DNA of 64,000 bases from Pantoea agglomerans (lineage in GTDB: Bacteria > Pseudomonadota > Gammaproteobacteria > Enterobacterales > Enterobacteriaceae). Of the stretch, positions 43,298-52,001 are shown in pieces (position 1 is the first letter of the stretch; every line of letters begins with the position of its first letter). The notes under the pieces are model-generated. The model ran no database searches and was not told the origin of the DNA. It saw only the letters and a list, made by a program, of their open reading frames with translations. The translations under genes and the position numbers were made by a program. The stretch is from positions 248,001 through 312,000 of the forward strand of contig NZ_CP090208.1 in NCBI RefSeq assembly GCF_021397715.1. Direction: 5' to 3'.

Positions 43298-44320
43298 TGT
43301 TGTCTGTGAGTCCTGCTGTTGCGGATAGCCCGCCAGCAGGACTTTTTTGATCAGATAGGTTAACGGTATCGCCAGTATTGCCCCGGTTATGCCCAACAGT
43401 GCCTGCCAGAACAGAAACGCCAGCAGCTGGCTGGTTAAGGACATATCAAGCCGCTTTCCAATCAGCAGCGGTTCAATGACTGAACTCAGACAGAGATTCA
43501 GCACCATAAAGAAGCCGGCCACCGCCAGCGCCATCTGCAGATCAAACAGTATGTAACTCTGGATCACCGGCGGGATCGCCGCCAGAAACGAGCCGAGCAC
43601 CGGCACATAGTTAAAGACAAACATCAGCACGCCCCAGAAAAAGGCAAATTTCAGACCCAGCAATTGCGCGCCGGTTCCGACAATAAGCGCGCCCAGCAGG
43701 CTGGTCAGGGTTTTGACGCGGGCATAAACAATCACGCTCAGTATCCCTTCCTGCAACGCCTGATAAATCGCCTGATGCTTTCCGGCTACCCGCTGCTGAA
43801 GCGCGCGTTTCAGCAGCGGTAATTCATACAACATAAACAGCAGCATCAAAAAAACCATGATCCACCAGGAGATAACGCCGGGGATCTGCGTCAGAAAAGC
43901 GGTGACAATTCGCACCACGGCACCGGCATCGATAAAGGTTAATAGCTGGTCGGGCGTCATGCCGATATCCAGCCGGGCGAACACCAGCGTGAGCTGTTCC
44001 AGCCGGGCTGCCAGCAGCAGCGGTGCCTGACGGCTGAGCTGCATCAGATCGGGGGTCAGCACCGTCAGTTTAATGATGGTAAATACCACCACCATCAGCA
44101 TCAGAATAATGACCAGTAAGGTCGACAGAATGCGCGGTATGCGTCTCCTCTCCAGCCAGCTAATCAGCGGATCGAGCATGATCGATAACAGCATCGCCAG
44201 CAGGACCTGGTTAATCCACGGCGCGGCCAGATACAAACCGCTGAGAATGATAGTGAGTGAGGCGAGAACAAAAAGTACGCGGGCCAGAGGCGGCCAGAGA
44301 GTGAACCAGCTCAGTTCCAT
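43286..44320 (-). CDS. AI-2E family transporter (PerM/TqsA-like)
   Basis: Inner-membrane permease of 344 residues with about eight helices in the UPF0118/AI-2E pattern: N-terminal helix pair, the linker ISMLDPLISWLERRRIPR, and the conserved core near GVLMFVFNYVPVLGSFLAAIPP and LIGKRLDMS. Members export autoinducer-2 (TqsA) or exchange Na/H; others are uncharacterised. AAGGAG precedes the ATG. Its 3' end overlaps the P-type ATPase gene by 12 bp and contains that gene's terminator. Confidence 0.87.
   Translation of the reverse strand: MELSWFTLWPPLARVLFVLASLTIILSGLYLAAPWINQVLLAMLLSIMLDPLISWLERRRIPRILSTLLVIILMLMVVVFTIIKLTVLTPDLMQLSRQAPLLLAARLEQLTLVFARLDIGMTPDQLLTFIDAGAVVRIVTAFLTQIPGVISWWIMVFLMLLFMLYELPLLKRALQQRVAGKHQAIYQALQEGILSVIVYARVKTLTSLLGALIVGTGAQLLGLKFAFFWGVLMFVFNYVPVLGSFLAAIPPVIQSYILFDLQMALAVAGFFMVLNLCLSSVIEPLLIGKRLDMSLTSQLLAFLFWQALLGITGAILAIPLTYLIKKVLLAGYPQQQDSQTTLTQ
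43309..43348 (+). terminator. Terminator of the P-type ATPase gene, inside the convergent gene
   Basis: Stem AGTCCTGCTG/CAGCAGGACT (10 bp, perfect), 15-base loop with an inner GCGG/CCGC pairing, then TTTTTT. It lies inside the last codons of the AI-2E family gene. Confidence 0.88.
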
Positions 44321-44491
44321 GAGGGCGCTCCTTGATTGAGGATAGTTTGCAGTATAGATGAGCGGCAGATGACGGTGCTTTGCGTCAGGTCAGACGGCAG
44401 TGTATCCGGCAGGCGTGACGGTTTCCGTTCTGGCTGTTGATAAATTCAGGAAGCCAGCCCTTTTTTTCCTGAGGAAGATGGCTTATTTTTA

Positions 44492-44509
44492 AGGAAATGA
44501 TCATTTCCT
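44492..44509. promoter_or_regulatory. Operator palindrome upstream of tetR gene
   Basis: AGGAAATGA|TCATTTCCT, a perfect 18-bp palindrome 13 bp before the TetR start. It shares the form GGAAAYG-N2-CRTTTCC with the palindrome at 45144, so it is the probable TetR operator. Confidence 0.8.
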
Positions 44510-44521
44510 AAAGGTAAGGCG

Positions 44522-45127
44522 ATGGGCCATCATCATCCGGTGAAAGAGCGGGGCCGGCCGCGAGAATTTGAGACTGACGCGGTGCTGGACAGCGCGATGC
44601 AGATCTTCCGCGAAAAAGGGTATCACGCCACCTCGATAGGCGATCTCAGCCGCGCGATGCAGCTCACCACCGGCAGCATTTACAAAGCGTTCACGGATAA
44701 ACGCTCGCTGTTCGCGCAGGTGTTTGCACGCTACCTCTCATTACGCAACGCCGCGCTGAGCGAGCGGCTGGCGCAGTGTGAAAACGGTCGCGCCAGGCTG
44801 GCAGCACTGCTGCAATTTTATGTGGAATCAGTACGTGATATTGAAGGCGAACGCGGCTGTCTGGTCGCCGGCAGTGCCGTTGAACTGCAGACGCTGGATG
44901 ACGATCTGGCCGATGCGGTCAGTGACGCGCTGACGCGCAATCAGCAGAATCTGCGGCAGCTTATCGTTCTGGGGCAGCAGGATGGTTCGATCAATGCAGC
45001 ACTGAATGCTGAAGCGACCGCCTCGCTGCTGTTATGCATTGTGCTGGGAATGCGGGTGGCCGGTAAAGTGGCTGCCACCCGACCCGATGAGAGCGTTATC
45101 CCGCTGGCCCTGAAAATCCTCGACTAA
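44522..45127 (+). CDS. TetR-family repressor
   Basis: DNA-binding repressor of 201 residues. The N-terminal TetR domain (about 12-60: RGRPREFETDAVLDSAM, GYHATSIGDLSRAMQLTTGSIYKAF) is followed by a ligand-binding C-terminal domain with ERGCLV, as in NemR/AcrR-like proteins. It should repress itself and the alpha/beta hydrolase gene 51 bp downstream: the two promoters carry matching palindromes (44492-44509 and 45144-45159). Inducer unknown; probably the hydrolase substrate or a reactive compound. Confidence 0.9.
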   Translation: MGHHHPVKERGRPREFETDAVLDSAMQIFREKGYHATSIGDLSRAMQLTTGSIYKAFTDKRSLFAQVFARYLSLRNAALSERLAQCENGRARLAALLQFYVESVRDIEGERGCLVAGSAVELQTLDDDLADAVSDALTRNQQNLRQLIVLGQQDGSINAALNAEATASLLLCIVLGMRVAGKVAATRPDESVIPLALKILD

Positions 45128-45143
45128 ATTTTTTAGCTAATAT

Positions 45144-45159
45144 GGAAACGAACGTTTCC
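45144..45159. promoter_or_regulatory. Second TetR operator, upstream of the alpha/beta hydrolase
   Basis: GGAAACG-AA-CGTTTCC, with the same arm sequence and spacing as 44492-44509. Lies between tetR and the hydrolase gene, so the hydrolase probably has its own TetR-controlled promoter. Confidence 0.75.
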
Positions 45160-45178
45160 TAAATTATGGAGCGACATC

Positions 45179-46048
45179 ATGCAATATCCTCAACACTATC
45201 AGCATCACTTTGCCAGCGTGGATGAGATCCGTTTTCACTATCTTAGTGCCGGGCGAGAAAACGCGGACGTGGTGGTGCTGCTCGCCGGTTTTCCGCAAAG
45301 CAGCTATGCGTGGCGAGACGTCATCCCTGGGCTGGCTGACCACTTTCATGTCATTGCGCCTGACCTGTCAGGACAGGGCGACTCGGACTTTCCTGCTGAG
45401 GGTTACGATACCGATACGGTGGCGCAGCGGGTGATGGCACTGTTACAGCAGCTGGGCATGACGCGTTTTCATCTGGTGGGGCACGATATTGGTGCCTGGG
45501 TGGCCTGGTCGCTGGCGGCGCAGTATCCGCATCACGTCAGCCAGCTGGCGCTGCTGGATGGCGGCATTCCGGGCATTACGCTGCCTGAGTCGCTGCCGTT
45601 AGCCGGCGATAACGCATGGAAAACATGGCATTTCGCCTTTCACTGCGTCAGCGACCTGCCGGAAGCGATGATTGCGGGCCGGGAAGGGATTTACCTGGAT
45701 TGGTTTTTTAATCGTAAAGCGGCCAATCCCCGCCAGATCGACGCGGCCGCGCGGGCTGAATATCTGCGCATTTACCAGCAGCCGGGAGCGTTGCGTGCCG
45801 CACTGGCCTATTACCGCGCCGTCGATCAGTCAGCCCGTCAGAACCGCCAGCGCGCGCAGGCCGGGAAGCTGGCGCTGCCGTTACTGGCGGTCAGTGCCGA
45901 TCGGGGTTCGATTCCGGATATGGCGACCCCGCTGCGCGCCGTGGCTGAGCAGGTCAGCGGTGCGGTTATCGGGAAATGCGGGCATTTTATTCCCGACGAA
46001 CAGCCGGAAAAATTGGCGGAACTGTTAACGCGTTTTTTTATTCGCTGA
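45179..46048 (+). CDS. Alpha/beta hydrolase with aspartate nucleophile (epoxide hydrolase/haloalkane dehalogenase-like)
   Basis: Cytoplasmic hydrolase of 289 residues. The nucleophile elbow reads GHDIGA, with Asp103 in place of Ser, the mark of epoxide hydrolases and haloacid/haloalkane dehalogenases. The HG-like LLAGFPQSSYAWRDV and a late His in CGHFIPDEQPEKL complete the set. GGAG precedes the ATG. The upstream TetR gene and a matching operator suggest induction by a xenobiotic or plant compound. The last 361 bp and 96 bp beyond are duplicated, in decayed form, at 63336-63776. Confidence 0.88.
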   Translation: MQYPQHYQHHFASVDEIRFHYLSAGRENADVVVLLAGFPQSSYAWRDVIPGLADHFHVIAPDLSGQGDSDFPAEGYDTDTVAQRVMALLQQLGMTRFHLVGHDIGAWVAWSLAAQYPHHVSQLALLDGGIPGITLPESLPLAGDNAWKTWHFAFHCVSDLPEAMIAGREGIYLDWFFNRKAANPRQIDAAARAEYLRIYQQPGALRAALAYYRAVDQSARQNRQRAQAGKLALPLLAVSADRGSIPDMATPLRAVAEQVSGAVIGKCGHFIPDEQPEKLAELLTRFFIR

Positions 46049-46144
46049 TCCGCTAAGCGGGTAACCGTGGCAGTGTGTCTGCCGTATCGCCTCAGGCCGC
46101 CAGCGCCAGGCTGTCGGCGCTAAGCGGGGATGCTGATATTCTGA
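45688..46144. repeat. Parent copy of a segmental duplication
   Basis: 457 bp covering the C-terminal half of the alpha/beta hydrolase gene and 96 bp of 3' flank, matched by 63336-63776 with long identical runs. Confidence 0.92.
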
Positions 46145-47340
46145 GACAGGTCGTTCCGGGGGAGTTATCCAGCCAGCTGACAGCACAGCTGAAACGGCGC
46201 CGAACTGACCGCCCGGTCCGATCGATTGCCGGACAGCGTTAAGCCTCAAACGGAGGGAGCTGAACACAGTTTGCGCTGTTTTCGGAGGCGGGCAAAAGGG
46301 TCTTCTGCAAAGCCCCTGCAAAACTCTTCTGCAAAACGGATTGTTTTTTGACCACCAGCCGCTTCCATCCCAGGTCACGATCGTCGTTATATTTATCTGT
46401 CATTTCCTATCTTTTATGACCCATAAGCGTCCGGGTATCATTTGCATTGTATCTGCCACCAGAAGAACCATTCAGAGTACTATCCGACTGTAGCCGGTTG
46501 AATGATAACCGGACACGCTGCGATACCGAGAGTTGCCCCTGGTCTGGCGAACGATCTGGGCTGCCTGCTCTTTGAACCCTGACATTTTCCTCCTAATCAA
46601 CTCTTCCCACTCAGCTTATGACCATAAGATCGGCTTTCAGATGACCCATAACAGGCAGGTTAGGTTCGTAATACAGCAAATATAGGGGACGCGATAAAGG
46701 TTGATGGGAGGAAGATAACGTAAAACCACGTAGCGTAGAGTAAAGATGATAAAAATAACCAAATATAGCGAGGGGAGTTTTCCTATATCTGCGTGTGACA
46801 CAAGGGAATGTCCGATAATTTATTAGGAATATTCGCAATAAATTTATCTCACGGTGTAAGTCAGGGCGTTAAGCATAAAACATCGCCCGGGAGAATATTC
46901 CTATTCAAAGAAAAGAATATATATTATTTCTTAACATTTCATTTTAATTAATATCAACTTGCGCGGCGTTGTGTTGTTTTATTGTTGCTAATGAAAGTGG
47001 TTTTTATTCTTCCTATTTTTCTTCTAAGTCGCTTTATGCGATGAATCCCCTATAAAATATTGTTTTGTCCTTTTGATCTGATCGGTGAGGACGTTTTGTC
47101 TTTAATTTCATTGGTGCTCTGTTTTTTATTTTGTTTTTGCGTTCACATGAGCATAACTAATTGTTTTTAAATACTTTTATTTTTAGCGTTACTCTTTTTG
47201 TCATAATTTGACAAAACTTTTCGTTTTTATATTATTGCCGCCGTCAAATGTATTCGCCTGATCAGGACATGGTATTTTTATTTTGGAATCAGGTGAGTGT
47301 GACTTTGTTTTTTGCAATAACGTTAAACAGGAAAATATAA
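46049..47340. other. Intergenic region and AT-rich fimbrial promoter region
   Basis: 1.3 kb without a supported gene. The first 96 bp belong to the duplicated segment. From about 46840 the sequence becomes strongly AT-rich up to the first fimbrial gene, which is typical of H-NS-silenced fimbrial promoters (inference). A promoter and an inverted repeat at 47196-47235 are listed separately. Confidence 0.6.
47196..47235 (+). promoter_or_regulatory. Promoter and overlapping inverted repeat of the fimbrial operon
   Basis: -35 TTGACA (47208-47213), 16-base spacer, -10 TATTAT (47230-47235). An 8-bp inverted repeat TTTTGTCA-N5-TGACAAAA (47196-47216) covers the -35, a good place for a repressor or activator. 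The leader to the first gene would be about 100 bases. Confidence 0.6.
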
Positions 47341-47880
47341 ATGAAGTTTTCAAAAATTGCACTGGCAATGGGTTTAAGCATGGCTATGGTTAGCAGTTTC
47401 GCAAATGCTGCGGCATCGGGCACTGTTGGTGGTCAGGGTCACGGTACCGTACATTTTAAAGGTGAAATTATTGACTCACCATGCTCAATCTCTCCAGCTA
47501 CCGCAGATCAGACCGTTGACCTGGGACAGGTATCTAATTCAACACTGGCAAATAACGGTAAATCCTCTCCGGTTCCGTTCGAAATTGCTCTGCAGAATTG
47601 CGATATCAACACCTATAAAACGGTCACCGCCACCTGGAGCGGTACCGCAGACACTAACATGCCTGAGGCATGGGGTATTTCAGGTACTGCAAGTGGTGCG
47701 GCGATCGTTATCAACGACGCATCTGAAAAACAAATCAAGCTGGGTCAGGAATCTGCAGCAACTACCCTGACGGCGGACGATACCACCATCGCTATGTCTG
47801 CTTACCTGCAAGGTGATGGTCAGGCTGTAGTACCGGGTTCATTCTCTGGTGCCGCTGACTTCGTACTCTCTTATCAGTAA
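47341..47880 (+). CDS. Major fimbrial subunit (type 1 pilin family)
   Basis: Exported pilin of 179 residues. A signal peptide (1-23, ending FANA) is followed by one pilin domain with an N-terminal donor-strand region (GGQGHGTVHFKGEII), a disulfide pair (Cys in DSPCSIS and LQNCDIN), and the C-terminal beta-zipper motif with penultimate Tyr (FVLSYQ). It is the first gene after the promoter and is followed by a stem-loop that can stabilise its message, so it is the likely shaft subunit. The TAAACAGGAAAAT stretch supplies an AGGA ribosome binding site. Confidence 0.92.
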   Translation: MKFSKIALAMGLSMAMVSSFANAAASGTVGGQGHGTVHFKGEIIDSPCSISPATADQTVDLGQVSNSTLANNGKSSPVPFEIALQNCDINTYKTVTATWSGTADTNMPEAWGISGTASGAAIVINDASEKQIKLGQESAATTLTADDTTIAMSAYLQGDGQAVVPGSFSGAADFVLSYQ

Positions 47881-47902
47881 GTCTCAGAGTCTTTGAAATC
47901 CT

Positions 47903-47926
47903 ACGGTGCTCGCCTACGGGCACCGT
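47903..47926 (+). promoter_or_regulatory. Intercistronic stem-loop after the major pilin gene
   Basis: ACGGTGCTCG-CCTA-CGGGCACCGT: 10-bp stem with one G-T pair and a four-base loop, no T run. Probably protects the major pilin mRNA or partly ends transcription, as in papAB-type operons. Confidence 0.7.
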
Positions 47927-47945
47927 CATACACCGACACACCTGA

Positions 47946-48476
47946 ATGATGATGAACAGACACTTTTATGCAGTGATGGTGTTGCTGTGCATGGCACATC
48001 CGGTAGTGGCTGCGGGGCATGGGCATATCCGGGTGCAGGGTAGCATTATCGACACCCCCTGCGCGATTGCCACATCGGATGCCGATCAAAGTATAGAACT
48101 GGGAAACGTACCTGTCAGTGAATTGATTAATGACGGTCATGGTCCGCAAGTGCCTTTCACTGTGCATTTGGTCAATTGCGTACTCAATCAAAACGCCAGC
48201 CAGACGCATCAACCCTGGAAGGATGTGCGGATCACTTTTGAAGGGGCGGCAGACGGTCCGAATTTATTCGCTCTGCAGGGGAGCGGGAGCGGCGAAGGGG
48301 TGGCCATTCTGGATGAGATCGGCACACCGGTTACACCAAATAAACCCGTGCCGCCGATAAAAATTGTCCCAGGCAAGATGGCGCTGCATTACCGCATGCA
48401 ACTGACGGGCGATAGCCATCCACTTCAACCGGGAAGTTATTACACCACCCTGCGATATTTTATGGAGTACGACTAA
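47946..48476 (+). CDS. Minor fimbrial subunit
   Basis: Exported pilin-domain protein of 176 residues. It has a short signal peptide (ending HPVVAA), a donor-strand start GHGHIRVQGSIID, cysteines in DTPCAIA and LVNCVLN, and an end reading LRYFMEYD with the usual aromatic residue near the C-terminus. It is closer in sequence to the major subunit than to the later pilins. Three ATG codons at 47946, 47949 and 47952 are in frame; the ribosome binding site is weak, so the exact start is open. The stop overlaps the usher start by 1 bp (TAATG). Confidence 0.85.
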   Translation: MMMNRHFYAVMVLLCMAHPVVAAGHGHIRVQGSIIDTPCAIATSDADQSIELGNVPVSELINDGHGPQVPFTVHLVNCVLNQNASQTHQPWKDVRITFEGAADGPNLFALQGSGSGEGVAILDEIGTPVTPNKPVPPIKIVPGKMALHYRMQLTGDSHPLQPGSYYTTLRYFMEYD

Positions 48477-51094
48477 TGAAACCCTTTCGTCATGGCGGCA
48501 GGTTTCCCGCGCTAAATCCGCTGACGCAGGCAATTATGCTGGCGCTGGCCCTGAGCGGCACGGCTGGCAGGGTAACGGCGCAAGACAGCCTGCCTGCGTC
48601 AGAGGATTCCCTGAGTGAGGAAGCGATACCCGCAGCTGCGGAGGTGACCGAGTTCAACACTGATGTGATGGATGTCAAAGACCGCAGCAACATTGACGTC
48701 AGCCACTTTGCCCGTTCCGGATATGTGATGCCGGGTGATTATCCACTGACGCTGAAAGTCAACGGATCTGAAGTCCGCGAAGTGACGGTGACCTTTGCGA
48801 TTCCGCCAGATGATCCGCACGGCAGCGAACCCTGTCTGACCACAGAGATGGTGGAGTTGCTGGGTTTGAAAGAAGACGTCGCCGGGAAGCTGGCGTGGAA
48901 AACACTGAACGGCCAGCAGTGCCTGAATATGGCCTCGGTGCCAGGCATGACCGCTACCGGCGATCTGGGCAGTGGATCACTTCGTGTGTCCGTTCCTCAG
49001 GCTTATCTGGAGTACTCCTCGCCTGACTGGGATCCTCCTTCGCGCTGGGATGAGGGCATTGCGGGGCTGCTGTTTGACTATAACCTCAACGCCACGCAGC
49101 AGTTTGCAGCCCGTGACGGCGACAGCAGCAGTGTCAGTGGTAACGGGACCGCGGGAGCCAATATTGGCCCATGGCGTCTGCGTGCTGACTGGCAGGGGCA
49201 ACGGTACAGTACCGGCGGTCACACCAGCCAGAATTTTCAGTGGAGCCGGTATTACCTCTATCGGGCTCTGCCAGGGCTGGGGGCAAAGCTGACGCTCGGT
49301 GAGGCCGATCTCGATTCCGGACTGTTTGATAGCTTTCGTTTTGTCGGGGCCAGTGTTGCCACCGATGACAATATGCTGCCGCCTAACCTGCAAGGATATG
49401 CGCCTGAGGTAACCGGGGTGGCGAGAACCAACGCGAAGGTCACCATCAGTCAGCAAGGACGGGTGATATACCAGAGCCAGGTGGCACCGGGTCCGTTCCG
49501 TATTCAGGAGCTGAGTCAGTCTGTCGCGGGAACGCTGGATGTGCGGGTTGAAGAGCAGGATGGACGCGTGCAGACCTTTAAAGTCGATACGGCACAGATC
49601 CCTTACCTGACTCGTCCGGGAATGGTGCGCTATAAGCTGGCTGCCGGGAAGCCGACAGACTGGAAGCACCGTGTGCAGGGCGATCCGTTCGCCACCGGTG
49701 AGTTCTCCTGGGGGGTTTCTAACGGCTGGTCACTGTTTGGCGGTCTGGTGGGCTCAAAGAACTATGCCGCGCTGGCTGTGGGTATTGGGCGTGACTTGCT
49801 GGCCTTTGGGGCAGTGTCATTCGACGTGACCGAGTCGCAGGCCACTCTGCCCAACGGGGAGAAAAAACAGGGGGGATCATACCGCCTGAGCTATTCCAAA
49901 CGGTTTGAAAAAATTGATGGGCAGGTGACCTTTGCGGGTTACCGCTTCGCCGAGAAAGACTTTATGTCGATGAGTGACTATCTGGAGACACGCTTCGATG
50001 ACCGGTCATGGGGTATGACGCGCGGCCGTCAGAAAGAGCTGTACACCATCACCATGAGCAAGGCTTTACGCGACTACAAAATGAGTCTGTTCGGCAACTA
50101 TAGCCACCGGACCTACTGGGATCGTCCGGATCAGGATCGCTACAGCGTAACGTTGTCGCAGTACCTCGACATTGGCAGCTGGAAAAATATCAGCATTAGT
50201 CTGACCGGATATCGCAGCCAGTACTGGGGAGTTAAAGACGACGGTGCCTACCTGAGCCTGAGCATTCCGTGGAGCAACGGGGGATCCGTCAGCTACAACG
50301 CGCAGAGTACCCGCAGCGGCATCTCACAGACCGCTGGCTGGTATGACAGCATTGATAACAACAACAGTTACAGCCTGCAGGCCGGCACCGATGCGAAAAA
50401 CCGTAAAACAGCCAGTGGCTACCTGACCCATAACGGCGACGTGGCGCGTGGATCACTGAGTGCCAGCTACAGCGAAGGAGAATATAGCTCAGTGGGGCTT
50501 TCGGTACAGGGTGGGGCCACCGCCACCCGCCACGGTGCGGCACTGCATCCGGTCAGTACTAACGGCGGAACCCGTCTGATGCTGGATACCGGTGAGGCTG
50601 CCGGTGTCCCGCTGAAAAACAGTTCGGTTGTGCAGCACACCAATCACTTTGGTAAGGCGGTCGTTACCGGAATGAATGGCTACTGGCGCAGCAGTGCCGG
50701 GGTGGATGTAGACAGTCTTGGCGATGATATGGAAGTCAGTCATCCGCTCACCGAACTGACCATGACCGAGGGAGCCATTGGTTACCGCAAACTGGATGTG
50801 ATGATGGGCCGCAAGCTGATGGCCGTCATGAAGTTTGCCGATGGCAGCAGCCCGGCGTTCGGTGCGGTAGTCTGGCGCGATACGCATCAGGTAGGCGTAG
50901 TGGATGACAACGGCAGCGTGTGGCTGGCGGGCGTTGAACCGGGTGTGCAGATGGAAGTGCGTGAAAATGAAACCCCGGTTTGTCAGTTCAGGGTGCCACA
51001 GAAGCTGCCTGCAGCGGATAGCGGATTACCGTTATTCCTGACCTGTCAGACAGTGAAGGCTGGACAGGGACTATCACAACAATCTGACCACTAA
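48476..51094 (+). CDS. Fimbrial outer-membrane usher
   Basis: Outer-membrane assembly platform of 872 residues of the PapC/FimD family. It has a signal-peptide region ending near TAGRVTAQ, the N-terminal chaperone-binding domain (FNTDVMDVKDRSNIDVSHFARSG), a 24-strand barrel with plug domain (VSVPQAYLEYSSPDWDPPSRWDEGI), RPGMVRYKLAAG, and C-terminal domains with GAVVWRDTHQVGVVDDNG and a final cysteine pair (VCQFRVPQ, LTCQ). It takes chaperone-subunit complexes and threads the fibre through the membrane. One usher serves all seven pilins of this locus. Confidence 0.94.
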   Translation: MKPFRHGGRFPALNPLTQAIMLALALSGTAGRVTAQDSLPASEDSLSEEAIPAAAEVTEFNTDVMDVKDRSNIDVSHFARSGYVMPGDYPLTLKVNGSEVREVTVTFAIPPDDPHGSEPCLTTEMVELLGLKEDVAGKLAWKTLNGQQCLNMASVPGMTATGDLGSGSLRVSVPQAYLEYSSPDWDPPSRWDEGIAGLLFDYNLNATQQFAARDGDSSSVSGNGTAGANIGPWRLRADWQGQRYSTGGHTSQNFQWSRYYLYRALPGLGAKLTLGEADLDSGLFDSFRFVGASVATDDNMLPPNLQGYAPEVTGVARTNAKVTISQQGRVIYQSQVAPGPFRIQELSQSVAGTLDVRVEEQDGRVQTFKVDTAQIPYLTRPGMVRYKLAAGKPTDWKHRVQGDPFATGEFSWGVSNGWSLFGGLVGSKNYAALAVGIGRDLLAFGAVSFDVTESQATLPNGEKKQGGSYRLSYSKRFEKIDGQVTFAGYRFAEKDFMSMSDYLETRFDDRSWGMTRGRQKELYTITMSKALRDYKMSLFGNYSHRTYWDRPDQDRYSVTLSQYLDIGSWKNISISLTGYRSQYWGVKDDGAYLSLSIPWSNGGSVSYNAQSTRSGISQTAGWYDSIDNNNSYSLQAGTDAKNRKTASGYLTHNGDVARGSLSASYSEGEYSSVGLSVQGGATATRHGAALHPVSTNGGTRLMLDTGEAAGVPLKNSSVVQHTNHFGKAVVTGMNGYWRSSAGVDVDSLGDDMEVSHPLTELTMTEGAIGYRKLDVMMGRKLMAVMKFADGSSPAFGAVVWRDTHQVGVVDDNGSVWLAGVEPGVQMEVRENETPVCQFRVPQKLPAADSGLPLFLTCQTVKAGQGLSQQSDH

Positions 51095-51203
51095 ATGTCA
51101 GGCATAGAGCCTGTTGCCGGAGAGCGGCAGGTAAAAAAGGAAGCACAGGGCGGTGCGGCCAGGGACGGCACTCACACCACTGAATAACAGAGAGACACTC
51201 AAC

Positions 51204-51947
51204 ATGAAAAGTAAGCTACTTCCTTCTGTGCAGGCTGCGGTTACCGTAGCGCTGATGAGCCTGACGGCTATGCAGGCAGCCAATGCCGCTGTCGCACTTG
51301 ACCGAACCCGGGTGATTTTTGATGGTAGCCAGAAGAGCATGAGCGTCAACATCCGCAATGATAATACCAAACTGCCGTATCTCGCCCAGGCGTGGGTCGA
51401 AGACAGCAACGGGCAAAAAATCCAGTCGCCGTTGATGGCCTTACCGCCTTTGCAGCGTGTTGAACCGGGTGCGAAAAGTCTGGTGAAAATCCAGCTGTCG
51501 GCAGATGCCACAGCAAAACTGCCGCAGGATCGTGAGTCGTTGTTTTACTTCAACCTGCGTGAAATCCCGCCAAAGAGCCAGAAGGCAAACGTGCTGCAGC
51601 TGGCGCTCCAGACGCGAGTGAAAATGTTTTATCGCCCGGCTGCCCTGGTGAAGAAAGGTGCCAGCAGCGAGACACCGTGGCAGGAACAGCTGACCCTGAC
51701 GCGTCAGGGAGATCGCTATCAGGTGACCAACCCAACGCCGTATTACGTCACGCTGGTACCCGACGGTAAAACAGAGATGAAGCCGCTGATGCTGGCACCA
51801 CAAAGCTCAGCTGACCTTGGGGTGCGCGCTGCCGCGCTGGGCAGTCAGCCACATATCGCCTACATCAACGACTGGGGCGGCCGGCCGGTGCTGACTTTTA
51901 GCTGCAATGGCTCTGTCTGCAAAGTCGCATCAAACACCTCTAAATAA
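51204..51947 (+). CDS. Periplasmic fimbrial chaperone (PapD family)
   Basis: Two-domain immunoglobulin-like chaperone of 247 residues. A signal peptide (ending AANA) is followed by the conserved VALDRTRVIFDGSQKS start (with the Arg of the PapD anchor), YLAQAWVEDSNGQ, PPLQRVEPG, LFYFNLREIPP and LALQTRVKMFYRP (anchor Lys). The frame opens at 51153, but the ATG at 51204 starts a proper signal peptide. Binds pilins by donor-strand complementation and hands them to the usher. Its 3' side leads to six further pilin-domain genes. Confidence 0.94.
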   Translation: MKSKLLPSVQAAVTVALMSLTAMQAANAAVALDRTRVIFDGSQKSMSVNIRNDNTKLPYLAQAWVEDSNGQKIQSPLMALPPLQRVEPGAKSLVKIQLSADATAKLPQDRESLFYFNLREIPPKSQKANVLQLALQTRVKMFYRPAALVKKGASSETPWQEQLTLTRQGDRYQVTNPTPYYVTLVPDGKTEMKPLMLAPQSSADLGVRAAALGSQPHIAYINDWGGRPVLTFSCNGSVCKVASNTSK

Positions 51948-52001
51948 TCACGGCAGGCAGAAAACATCCCGGCCCGCCGTGCAGGAATAAGGAAAACAGA
52001 T

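Noticed and set aside
46611..46838. 75-codon minus-strand frame upstream of the fimbriae
   Set aside because: AT-rich sequence with no domain and no ribosome binding site.
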